Shown here in pieces: positions 6,454 to 13,498 of a stretch of DNA of 27,473 bases. The translations under genes were made by a program, and so were the position numbers. The DNA comes from an uncultured Eggerthella sp. (GTDB lineage: Bacteria; Actinomycetota; Coriobacteriia; Coriobacteriales; Eggerthellaceae). Within the stretch, counting starts at the first letter, position 1; each line of letters begins with the position of its first letter. The notes under the pieces are model-generated. The model did no database searches, had not been told where the DNA came from, and saw only the letters and a list, made by a program, of their open reading frames with translations. Location of the stretch: assembly GCA_902464295.1 (NCBI GenBank), contig CABQIW010000025.1:1-27473 (forward strand), given 5' to 3'.

Positions 6454-7416
6454 ATGCCAATTCATGAGACAGTAAAATGGGCAGCAAAAACTGCTGCATC
6501 CACAGCAACAGAAGCATTTAATACAGCATCAGAAACTGCAGCAAACGTCGGAGAAAAAGCCGTGAAAGCAGCTTCGAATGGGGTATCGAAAGTCGCCGAT
6601 GCGGCACAAAAGAAACATCAAGAATCTCTCTTAGCTCGTTACAACCCTGTCTTTCCTGATGAGTTTTCGTCACCAGATTACGATTTACCAAATTTGATCA
6701 TCATTGTAGATGGCGACGCAAGAAAAAATATTGATGTTTGTAAAGGCGCAATCGGCTGGCTCAGCAAAACAAAAGGAATGGAAGTTCTCCATCTTTACGA
6801 AGAGGCTGTCGCATTCAGCAACTTGTGTTTCTATCCTATTCCCAAAATCGATTCAGCCTACTACATTGATTCTCTTGGCGGAAACAGGTTTCTTGACCTT
6901 GATTCGTACCATGAAGTCATCCAAAAGGAGAAGATGACCGAGCTCAAGAACATTGCTCGCTCCCTCGGGGCGAAAGAGTGTTACCTTGAAACATACGAGG
7001 AAGATCGGTCATATACAAAATCAAAGAAATCTGCTGATATCTCGATGAAATCCGCCATCATAAAAAGCAATTCCTGCTCAGCTAATCAGCAAGTCGAATC
7101 AGAGCATTCGCAAAAACGCTCTATAACGTTCCAACAGGTATTTAACGGGAGTGACAATCCTATCAGGCCTGAACTCAATTACTTCAAAAACGATTCTGAG
7201 ATTCTTTCCCTCATCGATTCCCGCTGCGAAGAAGGCAACCAGACAAAAGAATATTCATTTCAACTTGATACTTCATCGTCTTCTGCCATGTCTATAACAA
7301 CTGCAATGAAGATCGATAGCGCTCTCAAGGTTGCAAAAGTGAAAGCAAATTCGGCGTTTTTGCATGTCACCGAGCAAGAATCAAAGCGAAAACTTATCTT
7401 TCACATCAGCTTCTAA
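6454..7416 (+). CDS. Unrecognised protein with amphipathic Ala-rich N-terminus
   Basis: The 320-residue product has no signal peptide. Residues 1-55 are a repetitive helix rich in Ala, Thr, Lys and Val (for example ETAANVGEKAVKAASNGVSK). It resembles membrane-surface-binding or LEA-like amphipathic helices. Residues 70-190 look like a globular alpha/beta domain (LPNLIIIVDGDARKNIDVCK, then GMEVLHLYEEAV). A polar Lys/Ser-rich linker (about 188-225) leads to a C-terminal region of about 90 residues ending KRKLIFHISF. I recognise no known family, and no catalytic motif stands out. Ribosome site TAGGAA precedes the ATG. It closes the AT-rich operon and is followed at once by a strong terminator. 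A cytoplasmic, membrane-associated partner of the upstream envelope proteins is one possibility. Confidence 0.75.
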   Translation: MPIHETVKWAAKTAASTATEAFNTASETAANVGEKAVKAASNGVSKVADAAQKKHQESLLARYNPVFPDEFSSPDYDLPNLIIIVDGDARKNIDVCKGAIGWLSKTKGMEVLHLYEEAVAFSNLCFYPIPKIDSAYYIDSLGGNRFLDLDSYHEVIQKEKMTELKNIARSLGAKECYLETYEEDRSYTKSKKSADISMKSAIIKSNSCSANQQVESEHSQKRSITFQQVFNGSDNPIRPELNYFKNDSEILSLIDSRCEEGNQTKEYSFQLDTSSSSAMSITTAMKIDSALKVAKVKANSAFLHVTEQESKRKLIFHISF

Positions 7417-7420
7417 AGTC

Positions 7421-7450
7421 AAGAGGTCGTTTCACGACCTCTTGTTATTT
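7421..7450 (+). terminator. Intrinsic terminator closing the AT-rich operon
   Basis: AAGAGGTCGT (7421-7430) and ACGACCTCTT (7434-7443) form a perfect 10-bp stem with a 3-base loop, followed by GTTATTTG. It starts five bases after the preceding stop codon. Confidence 0.8.
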
Positions 7451-7770
7451 GTACCTACGGTTACGGTCGAAAGCGCGATCGAAGCTGCAATGCTAAAACA
7501 GATAGAATTCGCTCCTGTAGCGCAGCCCGTAGGGACCGCCGCAAGGCGATTTCTGCGTTTTGAAAGAGCGCCTTCTCAATAAGAGAATAAGCCCGTTTGA
7601 CACGTTGATTTTGGAGTTTTTCCTTACATTTCTCCCGAAAAATGAGAGATGCATTTCCCCTGTTCAAAGTACCTGACTACCAGATTATCCGAATACTGAC
7701 TACAAGATTATCCAGGGTTTCACTGCAAAGATATCCAGATACCGACTACATAATTTGCTTGAAAACAAAT
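7451..7770. other. Non-coding stretch after the AT-rich operon
   Basis: No convincing gene is seen. The short open frames have no ribosome sites and no recognisable product. The stretch stays AT-rich like the operon before it and contains the 23-bp tandem repeats at 7682-7750. It may be decayed foreign DNA. Confidence 0.5.
7682..7750. repeat. Three imperfect 23-bp tandem repeats
   Basis: Units lie at 7682-7704, 7705-7727 and 7728-7750. Units begin AGATTATCC, AGATTATCC and AAGATATCC and end GACTACA, CACTGCA and GACTACA. CTGACTACC at 7673-7681 looks like the tail of a fourth unit. There are no spacers, so this is not a CRISPR. Iterated protein-binding sites or simple tandem duplication are both possible. 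Confidence 0.6.
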
Positions 7771-7799
7771 GGTGTCGAACGACCGGGTAGTTCGTCACC
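7771..7799 (-). repeat. Dispersed hairpin repeat family A, copy 1
   Basis: Read leftward, GGTGACGAAC and GTTCGACACC pair around the loop TACCCGGTC with one A-A mismatch, the best-paired of the three copies. It begins one base beyond the tetR stop codon and is followed (leftward) by ATTTGTTTTC, so it may end tetR transcription. The other copies are at 10933-10961 and 26764-26792. Confidence 0.75.
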
Positions 7800-8363
7800 T
7801 CAGTTCGCGGCGTCGATCATCCCATAGATACCGCGTGTCGCGACGCAATCCATCAGGGCCATCTTCTCAGGCGGGATCTTCATCCCACTCTCTGCCCATT
7901 CGATCACCATGTTCGCGATGGCCTGCGCCGTGAAGCGTTCGAAGAAGTCGAGCGTCTCCGCATCGAAGGTCTTGTCTTCACCCATATAGCCATCTATCAG
8001 CAATTTCCAACTATCGAGATTTCGCTGGCGCATGTAATCTCGCAAAGAGTTCTGCCCACGATATTGGACGGCCTGACAATAGAACTCCGATTCCTCGTAC
8101 ATCTTCTTGAGGCATTGCTCCGTGATGCCCGACCAGGCATGCGTATGATGCCTGATGTAATTCTGAAGCGGCTGGATCACATCGATCTCAAACGTCCAAT
8201 TGATCAGGTCGTAGATGTCAAAGAAGTGATTGTAGAATGTTCCCCTGCTTATTCCAGCAACCTGGGCCAACTCAGACACCGTGACGCTCATAAGGGGCTT
8301 TTCTCGCACGAGCTCTTTCAGCGTGCGAGATAGTTCTCGTTTTACCAGATCATCGCGCTTCAT
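7800..8363 (-). CDS. TetR/AcrR-family transcriptional regulator
   Basis: The 187-residue protein has an N-terminal TetR HTH (residues about 8-55): LSRTLKELVREKPLMSVTVS, then QVAGISRGTFYNHFFDIYDL. The C-terminal part is helical with many aromatic residues and resembles the TetR_C_8 type found in DhaS-like regulators, which is a tentative match. TetR proteins usually repress a neighbouring gene until a small ligand binds. Here the divergent SDR and acyl-CoA dehydrogenase-like genes are the natural targets. The start at 8363 is the first Met before the HTH; GGATGC lies just upstream as a poor ribosome site. The ligand cannot be predicted; an acyl-CoA or related lipid would fit the neighbours. 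Confidence 0.88.
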   Translation of the reverse strand: MKRDDLVKRELSRTLKELVREKPLMSVTVSELAQVAGISRGTFYNHFFDIYDLINWTFEIDVIQPLQNYIRHHTHAWSGITEQCLKKMYEESEFYCQAVQYRGQNSLRDYMRQRNLDSWKLLIDGYMGEDKTFDAETLDFFERFTAQAIANMVIEWAESGMKIPPEKMALMDCVATRGIYGMIDAAN

Positions 8364-8662
8364 GGATGCATCCTATCCGATGGATCACGATCCCCCCGTT
8401 CAGGCGTGAGAATCGGTCTTCTTCCTGATTCTAACGCATCGCCCCTCCCTTCTCCTGCGTGCATCCCTTGGCGCATTGAACAATCGAGGCCCTGTTGTCA
8501 AATTCTTGAACACCTACACCCGAAATGGCAGTTGTTCGACAATCCGCGCTCATGCGTTCAAGAGTTCAACAAGACCCTCTGCATTGATCATGGGAATCCT
8601 GCGCAGTGCAGAATATGCTGATCACAAAGGGGATCTACGGATCAAGGAAAAAGGAGGAGATC
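8364..8662. promoter_or_regulatory. Divergent control region between tetR and the SDR gene
   Basis: This 299-base region has no gene. Two dyads could be TetR operators: GTTGTCAA (8494-8501) / TTGAACAC (8506-8513), imperfect, and TTGT (8532-8535) / ACAA (8539-8542), perfect but short, around TCG. I could not place a confident -35/-10 pair. A very strong ribosome site, AAGGAGG, ends the region at 8651-8657. Confidence 0.35.
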
Positions 8663-9598
8663 ATGGAAGATTACGCGGGAAAGACCGTCGTCATCACCGG
8701 AGGGACATCGGGTCTCGGTTTTGCCCTCGCGAAGATCCTAGGAGGGCGCGGGGCTTCGATCGTCATCACGGGTCGTCGCGAGGAAAAAGGCGCGGAAGCT
8801 GTTGAGAAGCTCCAAGCAGAAGGCGTGAGCGCACGCTATCTTCGCCAGGATGTCAGCAGCGAAAGCGACTGGAACAATCTTGCCTTCACCGTGAAATCGG
8901 AGTTCGGCGGGGTCGATTACCTCTTCAACAACGCAGGCGTCATGCTGCAGCCGAATGCGCTCATGAAGACGAGCGTGAGCGATTGGAAATGGATCATGGA
9001 TACCAATTTCTGGGGATCGCTCTATGGCCTGCGCGTTTTCAGCGGCTTGATGTTCACGCAGCCCGAAGGCGGCAGGATCGTGACCACCGCTTCCACCGCT
9101 GGCGTTTCAGCGTTCTCTGGTTGGGCACCCTATTCGGTGACCAAGACCGCGCTCGTTCGCCTTGTTGAGAATTACCAGGCGGAAGCGATTAAATTCGAGC
9201 TTGACAAGGTGAAATACAACGTCTCGCTACCAGGAGTCTTCGAATCGGAGATCGCCAATAGCACGCTGCATCGCAATGAAGAGTACAACAACATCAACGG
9301 CAACGGGCAGGAGATGCCCCTTTCCGTGGCTCACACCGAATCGGGCGATCGCCTGGGGATGCTCACCGCAGAAGAGACCGCGCAGATCATTCTCGATCAG
9401 ATCGATGAAGGATGCTTCTATCTGCTGCCTCACGCGGATCTGACCGAACGCGTGGTCACGCTCGAAGCTGAAGCGATCAACAACAACGGTCAGCCCTGCG
9501 ATCAGGCGGTCGTGGATTTCGCGTTCTATGCCGAAAAACTGGCTGCACAAGGTATTACGGGCGGCGGCGACAACGTCGATCGCCTCACGATGAACTAG
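8663..9598 (+). CDS. Short-chain dehydrogenase/reductase (SDR family)
   Basis: The 311-residue protein is a classical SDR with a long C-terminus. The cofactor site is TGGTSGLG (12-19), the structural motif NNAG is at 89-92, the catalytic Ser region is TTASTAG, and the catalytic pair is Tyr157/Lys161 in YSVTK. GRR after the second strand (TGRRE) favours NADP(H). Classical SDRs are about 250 residues; the extra 50-60 residues follow the substrate loop. Such enzymes interconvert an alcohol and a ketone on lipids, steroids or sugars; the substrate here is unknown. I chose the ATG at 8663 because AAGGAGG precedes it, rather than the upstream in-frame ATG at 8606. The acyl-CoA dehydrogenase-like gene begins 12 bp later, so the two form an operon. 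Confidence 0.88.
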   Translation: MEDYAGKTVVITGGTSGLGFALAKILGGRGASIVITGRREEKGAEAVEKLQAEGVSARYLRQDVSSESDWNNLAFTVKSEFGGVDYLFNNAGVMLQPNALMKTSVSDWKWIMDTNFWGSLYGLRVFSGLMFTQPEGGRIVTTASTAGVSAFSGWAPYSVTKTALVRLVENYQAEAIKFELDKVKYNVSLPGVFESEIANSTLHRNEEYNNINGNGQEMPLSVAHTESGDRLGMLTAEETAQIILDQIDEGCFYLLPHADLTERVVTLEAEAINNNGQPCDQAVVDFAFYAEKLAAQGITGGGDNVDRLTMN

Positions 9599-9610
9599 AA
9601 GGTGATGGTC

Positions 9611-10768
9611 ATGTCATTCTTTCTCAACGATGATCTCGAACTGCTCAAGCAAAGCGCTCAGGAATTCACCGAAAAATATGTCGCGCCCTGCGTGGCAGAG
9701 ATGGAAGAAACCAACGAATTCCCCCGCGATCTCTATCTGAAGGCCGGCGAGCTGGGCTTTTTGAGCCTGATCGTACCCGAACAGATCGGCGGCATGGGGC
9801 TCGGGCTTACTGCGGTAGGTGTGGTAACCGAAGAGATCGCGAAGGTCTCGCCGGCATTCGCGATCAGCTACTACGTCGATAGTTGCATGGTGAGCTATCT
9901 GATGGAATCGCCCAACCGCGAAGCGCTCCTGAAGAAGTACCTTCCTGGACTCATGAGCGGCTGGACCATCATGGCGGCTGGCATCACGCACCCTGAAGGA
10001 TCGACCAACATCCCCGAGTGGCCTATTCTGGCGAAGCGCGATGGAGATGACTGGATCCTGAATGGCAGCAAGCTCTATGTCACGAACTGCGGAAAGGCCG
10101 ACCTTGTTGCCTTCATCGGACTTACCGAAGATCGCGAAATGCGCTGTTTCATCGTCGAAACCTCAGACCCTGGCGTGGACGACAATTACGTCGAAGAAAA
10201 GCTTGGACTTTGCGGCAATTGTTCCGGTTCTTACTTCTTGACCGACGTTCGCGTTGCAGATGACCATAGCTTCCCGAAGAACCCGCTTGATGGTTTCGGT
10301 CCTGGAAACGCGCTTTGTGCAGCGGTTGCGCTCGGATGCGCCGAAGGTGCGCTGGCGAAAACCAGGAACTTCGTCCAGCATCGTAGCCACAAAGGCCAGC
10401 CGATCGGCGCGAAACAAGTGGTTGCCCATCGGATCGCACGCATGTGGGGCCAGATCGAGCAATCGCGCGCGCTGATCTACGAGTCGCTTGGCATGGCGGA
10501 CCGGCTGATCGCAACTGGCGATACTTCGCTGGCAGCTGAAACCAAGATGCTCATCAGCACCTCGAAGTACACCACCTGCGAAATGGCGATCGAGGTTGCG
10601 AAGCAGTGCGTATGGCTGCATGGCGGCTTAGGGATCGTTGAGGAAACGGGGATCTCGCGCTATCTTCGCGATGCCCAAACGCTCAGCATCGCAGATGGGA
10701 CGCCCGATCTTCATATCGAGTCGGTTGCGTTCTTGCTCGGGATGCCTGGTTCGCAGCTTACGATCTGA
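9611..10768 (+). CDS. Acyl-CoA dehydrogenase-family flavoprotein
   Basis: The 385-residue protein spans the full family fold: N-terminal helices (FTEKYVAPCVAEMEETNEFP), the beta domain (ILNGSKLYVTNCGKADLVAF, the FAD and substrate region), and the C-terminal helices (LHGGLGIVEETGISRYLRDA). In most family members the catalytic base is a Glu in the motif YEGT near the C-terminus. Here the aligned sequence is IADGTPDLH, with Asp362 in that place. Family members oxidise acyl-CoA at C2-C3 and pass electrons to ETF, but no etfAB genes are in view. I chose the ATG at 9611 for spacing from AGAAGG; GTG 9602 and ATG 9605 are alternatives. It probably acts in the same pathway as the SDR upstream. Confidence 0.87.
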   Translation: MSFFLNDDLELLKQSAQEFTEKYVAPCVAEMEETNEFPRDLYLKAGELGFLSLIVPEQIGGMGLGLTAVGVVTEEIAKVSPAFAISYYVDSCMVSYLMESPNREALLKKYLPGLMSGWTIMAAGITHPEGSTNIPEWPILAKRDGDDWILNGSKLYVTNCGKADLVAFIGLTEDREMRCFIVETSDPGVDDNYVEEKLGLCGNCSGSYFLTDVRVADDHSFPKNPLDGFGPGNALCAAVALGCAEGALAKTRNFVQHRSHKGQPIGAKQVVAHRIARMWGQIEQSRALIYESLGMADRLIATGDTSLAAETKMLISTSKYTTCEMAIEVAKQCVWLHGGLGIVEETGISRYLRDAQTLSIADGTPDLHIESVAFLLGMPGSQLTI

Positions 10769-10887
10769 TGTACTGAGCAAGTACGCGGCAAGATTCAAAC
10801 GGTCGACCCCTCTTGTTTGGCGCGCATGGCGATGATACAGAGACCTTGCTGGCTTCCCCTATTCAGCATGAGTCCCCTTCCTGATCG

Positions 10888-10925
10888 AGCGCACTTCTGG
10901 ATTCTCCCGGAAGTGCGCTTCTTCC
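10888..10925 (+). terminator. Probable terminator after the acyl-CoA dehydrogenase gene
   Basis: AGCGCACTTC (10888-10897) and GAAGTGCGCT (10910-10919) form a perfect 10-bp stem with a 12-base loop, followed by TCTTCCTG. The T-run is broken, so termination strength is uncertain; the family A hairpin with five Ts follows 14 bases later. Confidence 0.6.
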
Positions 10926-10932
10926 TGTGCAA

Positions 10933-10961
10933 GGTGACAAACTACCCGGTCGTTCGACATC
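10933..10961 (+). repeat. Dispersed hairpin repeat family A, copy 2
   Basis: GGTGACAAAC and GTTCGACATC flank the invariant loop TACCCGGTC. Pairing is weaker than in copy 1 (two mismatches and a G-T pair). TTTTT follows at 10962-10966, giving a terminator-like arrangement after the acyl-CoA dehydrogenase gene. Confidence 0.75.
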
Positions 10962-10966
10962 TTTTT

Positions 10967-11010
10967 AGTTCGACCAGTGGAGAGGGTAAGGCACGAGGTT
11001 CCCCGCTTCG
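10967..11010 (+). repeat. Dispersed repeat family B, reference copy
   Basis: It reads GTTCGACCAGTGGAGAGG, then GTAAGGCACGAG, then GTTCCCCGCTTCG. Related copies lie at 791-831, 921-953 (inverted) and 14471-14502. It directly follows a family A hairpin here. Confidence 0.6.
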
Positions 11011-11078
11011 TTGCCCCAAGGGGCTTACACCTGAGGGCGGTTGGGTAGACCCGCTTTCGCTGTTCGCTTATCCGACCC

Positions 11079-12224
11079 CTAGCACAACTCCTCGACCAGC
11101 ATTTTAACTTTGTGCTGTCTGATCTCTTCATCGGTCATCGACGACAGAGCGTTCGTTGCAGGGATGGAGTCTATCGGTAGCTCTTCTCTCCTGAAAACAA
11201 CATAGCGGTTGAGGTTGCCGGGCTTGCCGTCGGCGGAGAAGGATTCGACCACGGTGGCATGCGGCGCGAGAGCGGCGATGATCCAGTCGATCTCTTCGTT
11301 TGAGAAATGATGGCAGTAGCGATAGTTACCGGGCTGGTTCTTCCAACCAAGGAAGTAGTCGCTGGACTCGAGGAAGCTTGGATCGAAAGCGGCCAACTTG
11401 CGGCTGCCTTGGTTTGGATTGCCAGAGCTGGAGCCGCCTGCCCCTCGGTCGAGCACGTGGCGATCGGTCGTGCGGGTTTCCGCGCAACCTGCGAAAAACG
11501 CAAGCGCTTCGGCGTGCGTCTGTTCGATCTTCGCTCGCTTCGCGGAGTCATTCAGGAACTGCCAGAAGGAAACTACTAAGTGTCCGCCAGGCTTCACCTG
11601 ATTGAGCGCCTCGAGCAAGAACTGCCGACGCAAATCGAAACTGGGAATGTGGTGCAGGAAACCGAACGAGACCGCCAAATCGAAAGGGGCTGCAGCTGCG
11701 AGCGCAGGGACGTTCGCGGGCTCAGCAGCAGGCAGGCCATCGAGCAGATTGATCACAATATCTTCGCAGGTGAAATGCACATTTTTGGCAATATTTTCTT
11801 GACCGCTCACAACAAGCGGTTCGCAATTATCCACGGCGAAGAACGACCAGTCGATGTGCGGATAAGCGTTCGCAAGAAACGCCTCGAAGCGCAAGTTGCC
11901 ACACGCGATATCAAGGACCGAACCAGCGATCTGAGCATCCATCGGTTGATCGAGCACCGCTTCATCAAGGCCATCGAAGCCACAGGCAGTCATGCACCTG
12001 CGCCAGCCCTCCCAGGGGGCCGTGCGCGTTTGCGAGAAGGACGCAGCGTTGCGTTCGTAGAATTCGGTGTTGAGCTGACAGAGTGCCCGCGCAGTTTCGC
12101 GATTCATGGCTTTCGGATTCGCAGTCCCTTGTCCCAAAGCTGCACTCTCCCCGCTCATGACCGCTGAGACTCCGCGACCCATCGTCTCGCGTTCTGCCTT
12201 ATGCGCTTCGGGCTCCCTGCTCAT
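11079..12224 (-). CDS. Class I SAM-dependent methyltransferase
   Basis: The 381-residue protein has a polar, low-complexity first 50 residues, then FYERNAASFSQTRTAPWEGW. Motif I is GSVLDIACGNLRFEAFLANA, with an acidic FFAVDN strand after it. Motif IV is the FDLAVSFGFLHHIP stretch, followed by VKPGGHLVVSFWQF. This arrangement is similar to Trm9/ALKBH8-type tRNA methyltransferases and to many small-molecule methyltransferases; I cannot choose between them. A Gly/Ser/Arg-rich insertion sits in the middle (about residues 245-270). The ATG at 12224 overlaps the stop of the upstream ClC gene as ATGA and has GAGGGGG before it, so translation is coupled. A longer in-frame extension into the ClC gene is a shadow. 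Confidence 0.8.
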   Translation of the reverse strand: MSREPEAHKAERETMGRGVSAVMSGESAALGQGTANPKAMNRETARALCQLNTEFYERNAASFSQTRTAPWEGWRRCMTACGFDGLDEAVLDQPMDAQIAGSVLDIACGNLRFEAFLANAYPHIDWSFFAVDNCEPLVVSGQENIAKNVHFTCEDIVINLLDGLPAAEPANVPALAAAAPFDLAVSFGFLHHIPSFDLRRQFLLEALNQVKPGGHLVVSFWQFLNDSAKRAKIEQTHAEALAFFAGCAETRTTDRHVLDRGAGGSSSGNPNQGSRKLAAFDPSFLESSDYFLGWKNQPGNYRYCHHFSNEEIDWIIAALAPHATVVESFSADGKPGNLNRYVVFRREELPIDSIPATNALSSMTDEEIRQHKVKMLVEELC

Positions 12225-13498
12225 GGTCGCCCCCTCTTCACGCGCTTCACGAGCGAAAGTGCCAGCGAAGTGAGCGCCGCACCAATGCACGCAGCAACAA
12301 GCATCACCACGAACGCGCGTACTGGGAACAGCAGGAACAGCAACAGCACTGTCATGACAGGCTGGCGCATGATGGCGCCCATAAGCGCCGCACTGCAGAT
12401 GCACAGACAGCACACCGGGTCGGCACCCGTGAGCAGCGCAAACCCGTAGCCCAAACAGATACCCGCGAAGATGGTCGGGAAGAAATGGCCACCGCGCCAC
12501 CCGAGGCGTAAACAGAGCGGCGTGGTGAAGACCTTCAGCACACCCGTAAGAATAAGGTAGCCCGCGCCGAGCATCGTGTAGGTGCTCATGAGCGTTTCAG
12601 TTTGCGTTTCACCTGCGAACATCACGAAGGGAAACACGATTCCAAGCGAGCCCAGGATAAGCCCGACCAGGGTCGCCTTTGCCACGGGGCGATCGCCGAT
12701 CTTACGCGCGAGCATGTCTGCACACTTGTCGAACGCGTGGTAGAGCAAGCCCACTGCACCGCCCGCCAGCGCCAACGGAATGATGAGTGCGCGTTCGTAC
12801 CAATCAATAGAGACCTCGGAGAAATGCGGCAGGCCTTCCCCACCGCCAAACACGCTTCCGAGCAGGATCATCATGCCGAACGCGCCGGCCACCGCGAACG
12901 TGTAGACGATGATCTTCGTGGCTTTCGGAACCTCGATCTTGATGCCTGCCTTCACCTCGTCGCAGCTACCAAGAAGCGGAGCTGCCAGACCGAACAAGGG
13001 CGCGTTGAACACGGCAGAGAGCACCGCCGCGGTGCCCGCCTGGGAAAGTTCGCGAAACTCCTTGCCGAGGAACTTCAGGCGGTCGCCCACCCACGTGCAA
13101 AGTCCCGCGATCACGCCGGTCAATCCCGCTTCAGGACCGACACTGCCACCAAAGAGCAACGGCAAGAGCGCGCCGCCCGCAGAGGCGCCGATGTGCTCGT
13201 ATTCGTAGCGACCCGTCTCCTTCACCTGCGCCATCACCTTGTTCAGGTCTTCGGGGTACGCACCGAAACGACGTTCGAAAAGGCCGATCGCCACGCCACC
13301 AACCAAGCACACGGCAAGCGGCCACCACCAAGCACCGATATGCTCGGGCAACACGTGCCAAAAGAGGTTGATGCCGTGGTTGAGCAAGAAGAAGAACACC
13401 CACACGAACGCACCCGCCAGACCGCCCAGCACCAGAGTGAGCAGGGCGAAGATGACGCGATTGAGCACCGGACGCGTGCGGTTAGGGGTTTCGCTCAT
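12221..13498 (-). CDS. ClC-family chloride channel-like protein
   Basis: The 425-residue polytopic membrane protein has about ten or more hydrophobic helices. GGSVGPEAGLTG (117-128) matches the conserved G(K/R)EGP motif of ClC proteins. LGWRGGHFFPTIFAGICLG matches the second conserved region (GGxFxP). This sub-type resembles the E. coli YfeO branch. The gating glutamate of ClC antiporters, the E in GREGP, is replaced by Val120, as in the ClC-K channels of animals. That suggests passive anion conduction rather than proton-coupled exchange, but it needs testing. No CBS domains follow. It overlaps the K+ channel gene by 4 bp upstream and the methyltransferase gene by 4 bp downstream, so the three are co-translated. 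Confidence 0.85.
   Translation of the reverse strand: MSETPNRTRPVLNRVIFALLTLVLGGLAGAFVWVFFFLLNHGINLFWHVLPEHIGAWWWPLAVCLVGGVAIGLFERRFGAYPEDLNKVMAQVKETGRYEYEHIGASAGGALLPLLFGGSVGPEAGLTGVIAGLCTWVGDRLKFLGKEFRELSQAGTAAVLSAVFNAPLFGLAAPLLGSCDEVKAGIKIEVPKATKIIVYTFAVAGAFGMMILLGSVFGGGEGLPHFSEVSIDWYERALIIPLALAGGAVGLLYHAFDKCADMLARKIGDRPVAKATLVGLILGSLGIVFPFVMFAGETQTETLMSTYTMLGAGYLILTGVLKVFTTPLCLRLGWRGGHFFPTIFAGICLGYGFALLTGADPVCCLCICSAALMGAIMRQPVMTVLLLFLLFPVRAFVVMLVAACIGAALTSLALSLVKRVKRGRP

Larger units (their letters stand above)
10769..11078. other. 310-base region between convergent operons
   Basis: No gene is seen. From left to right it holds the terminator at 10888-10925, hairpin repeat A (10933-10961), repeat B (10967-11010) and a perfect GCCCC-AA-GGGGC hairpin (11013-11024) that could serve the leftward methyltransferase operon. 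It is the most repeat-dense gap in the window. Confidence 0.65.

Noticed and set aside
7673..7750. CRISPR-like tandem repeats
   Set aside because: Units of 23 bp follow each other without spacers and no cas gene is present.
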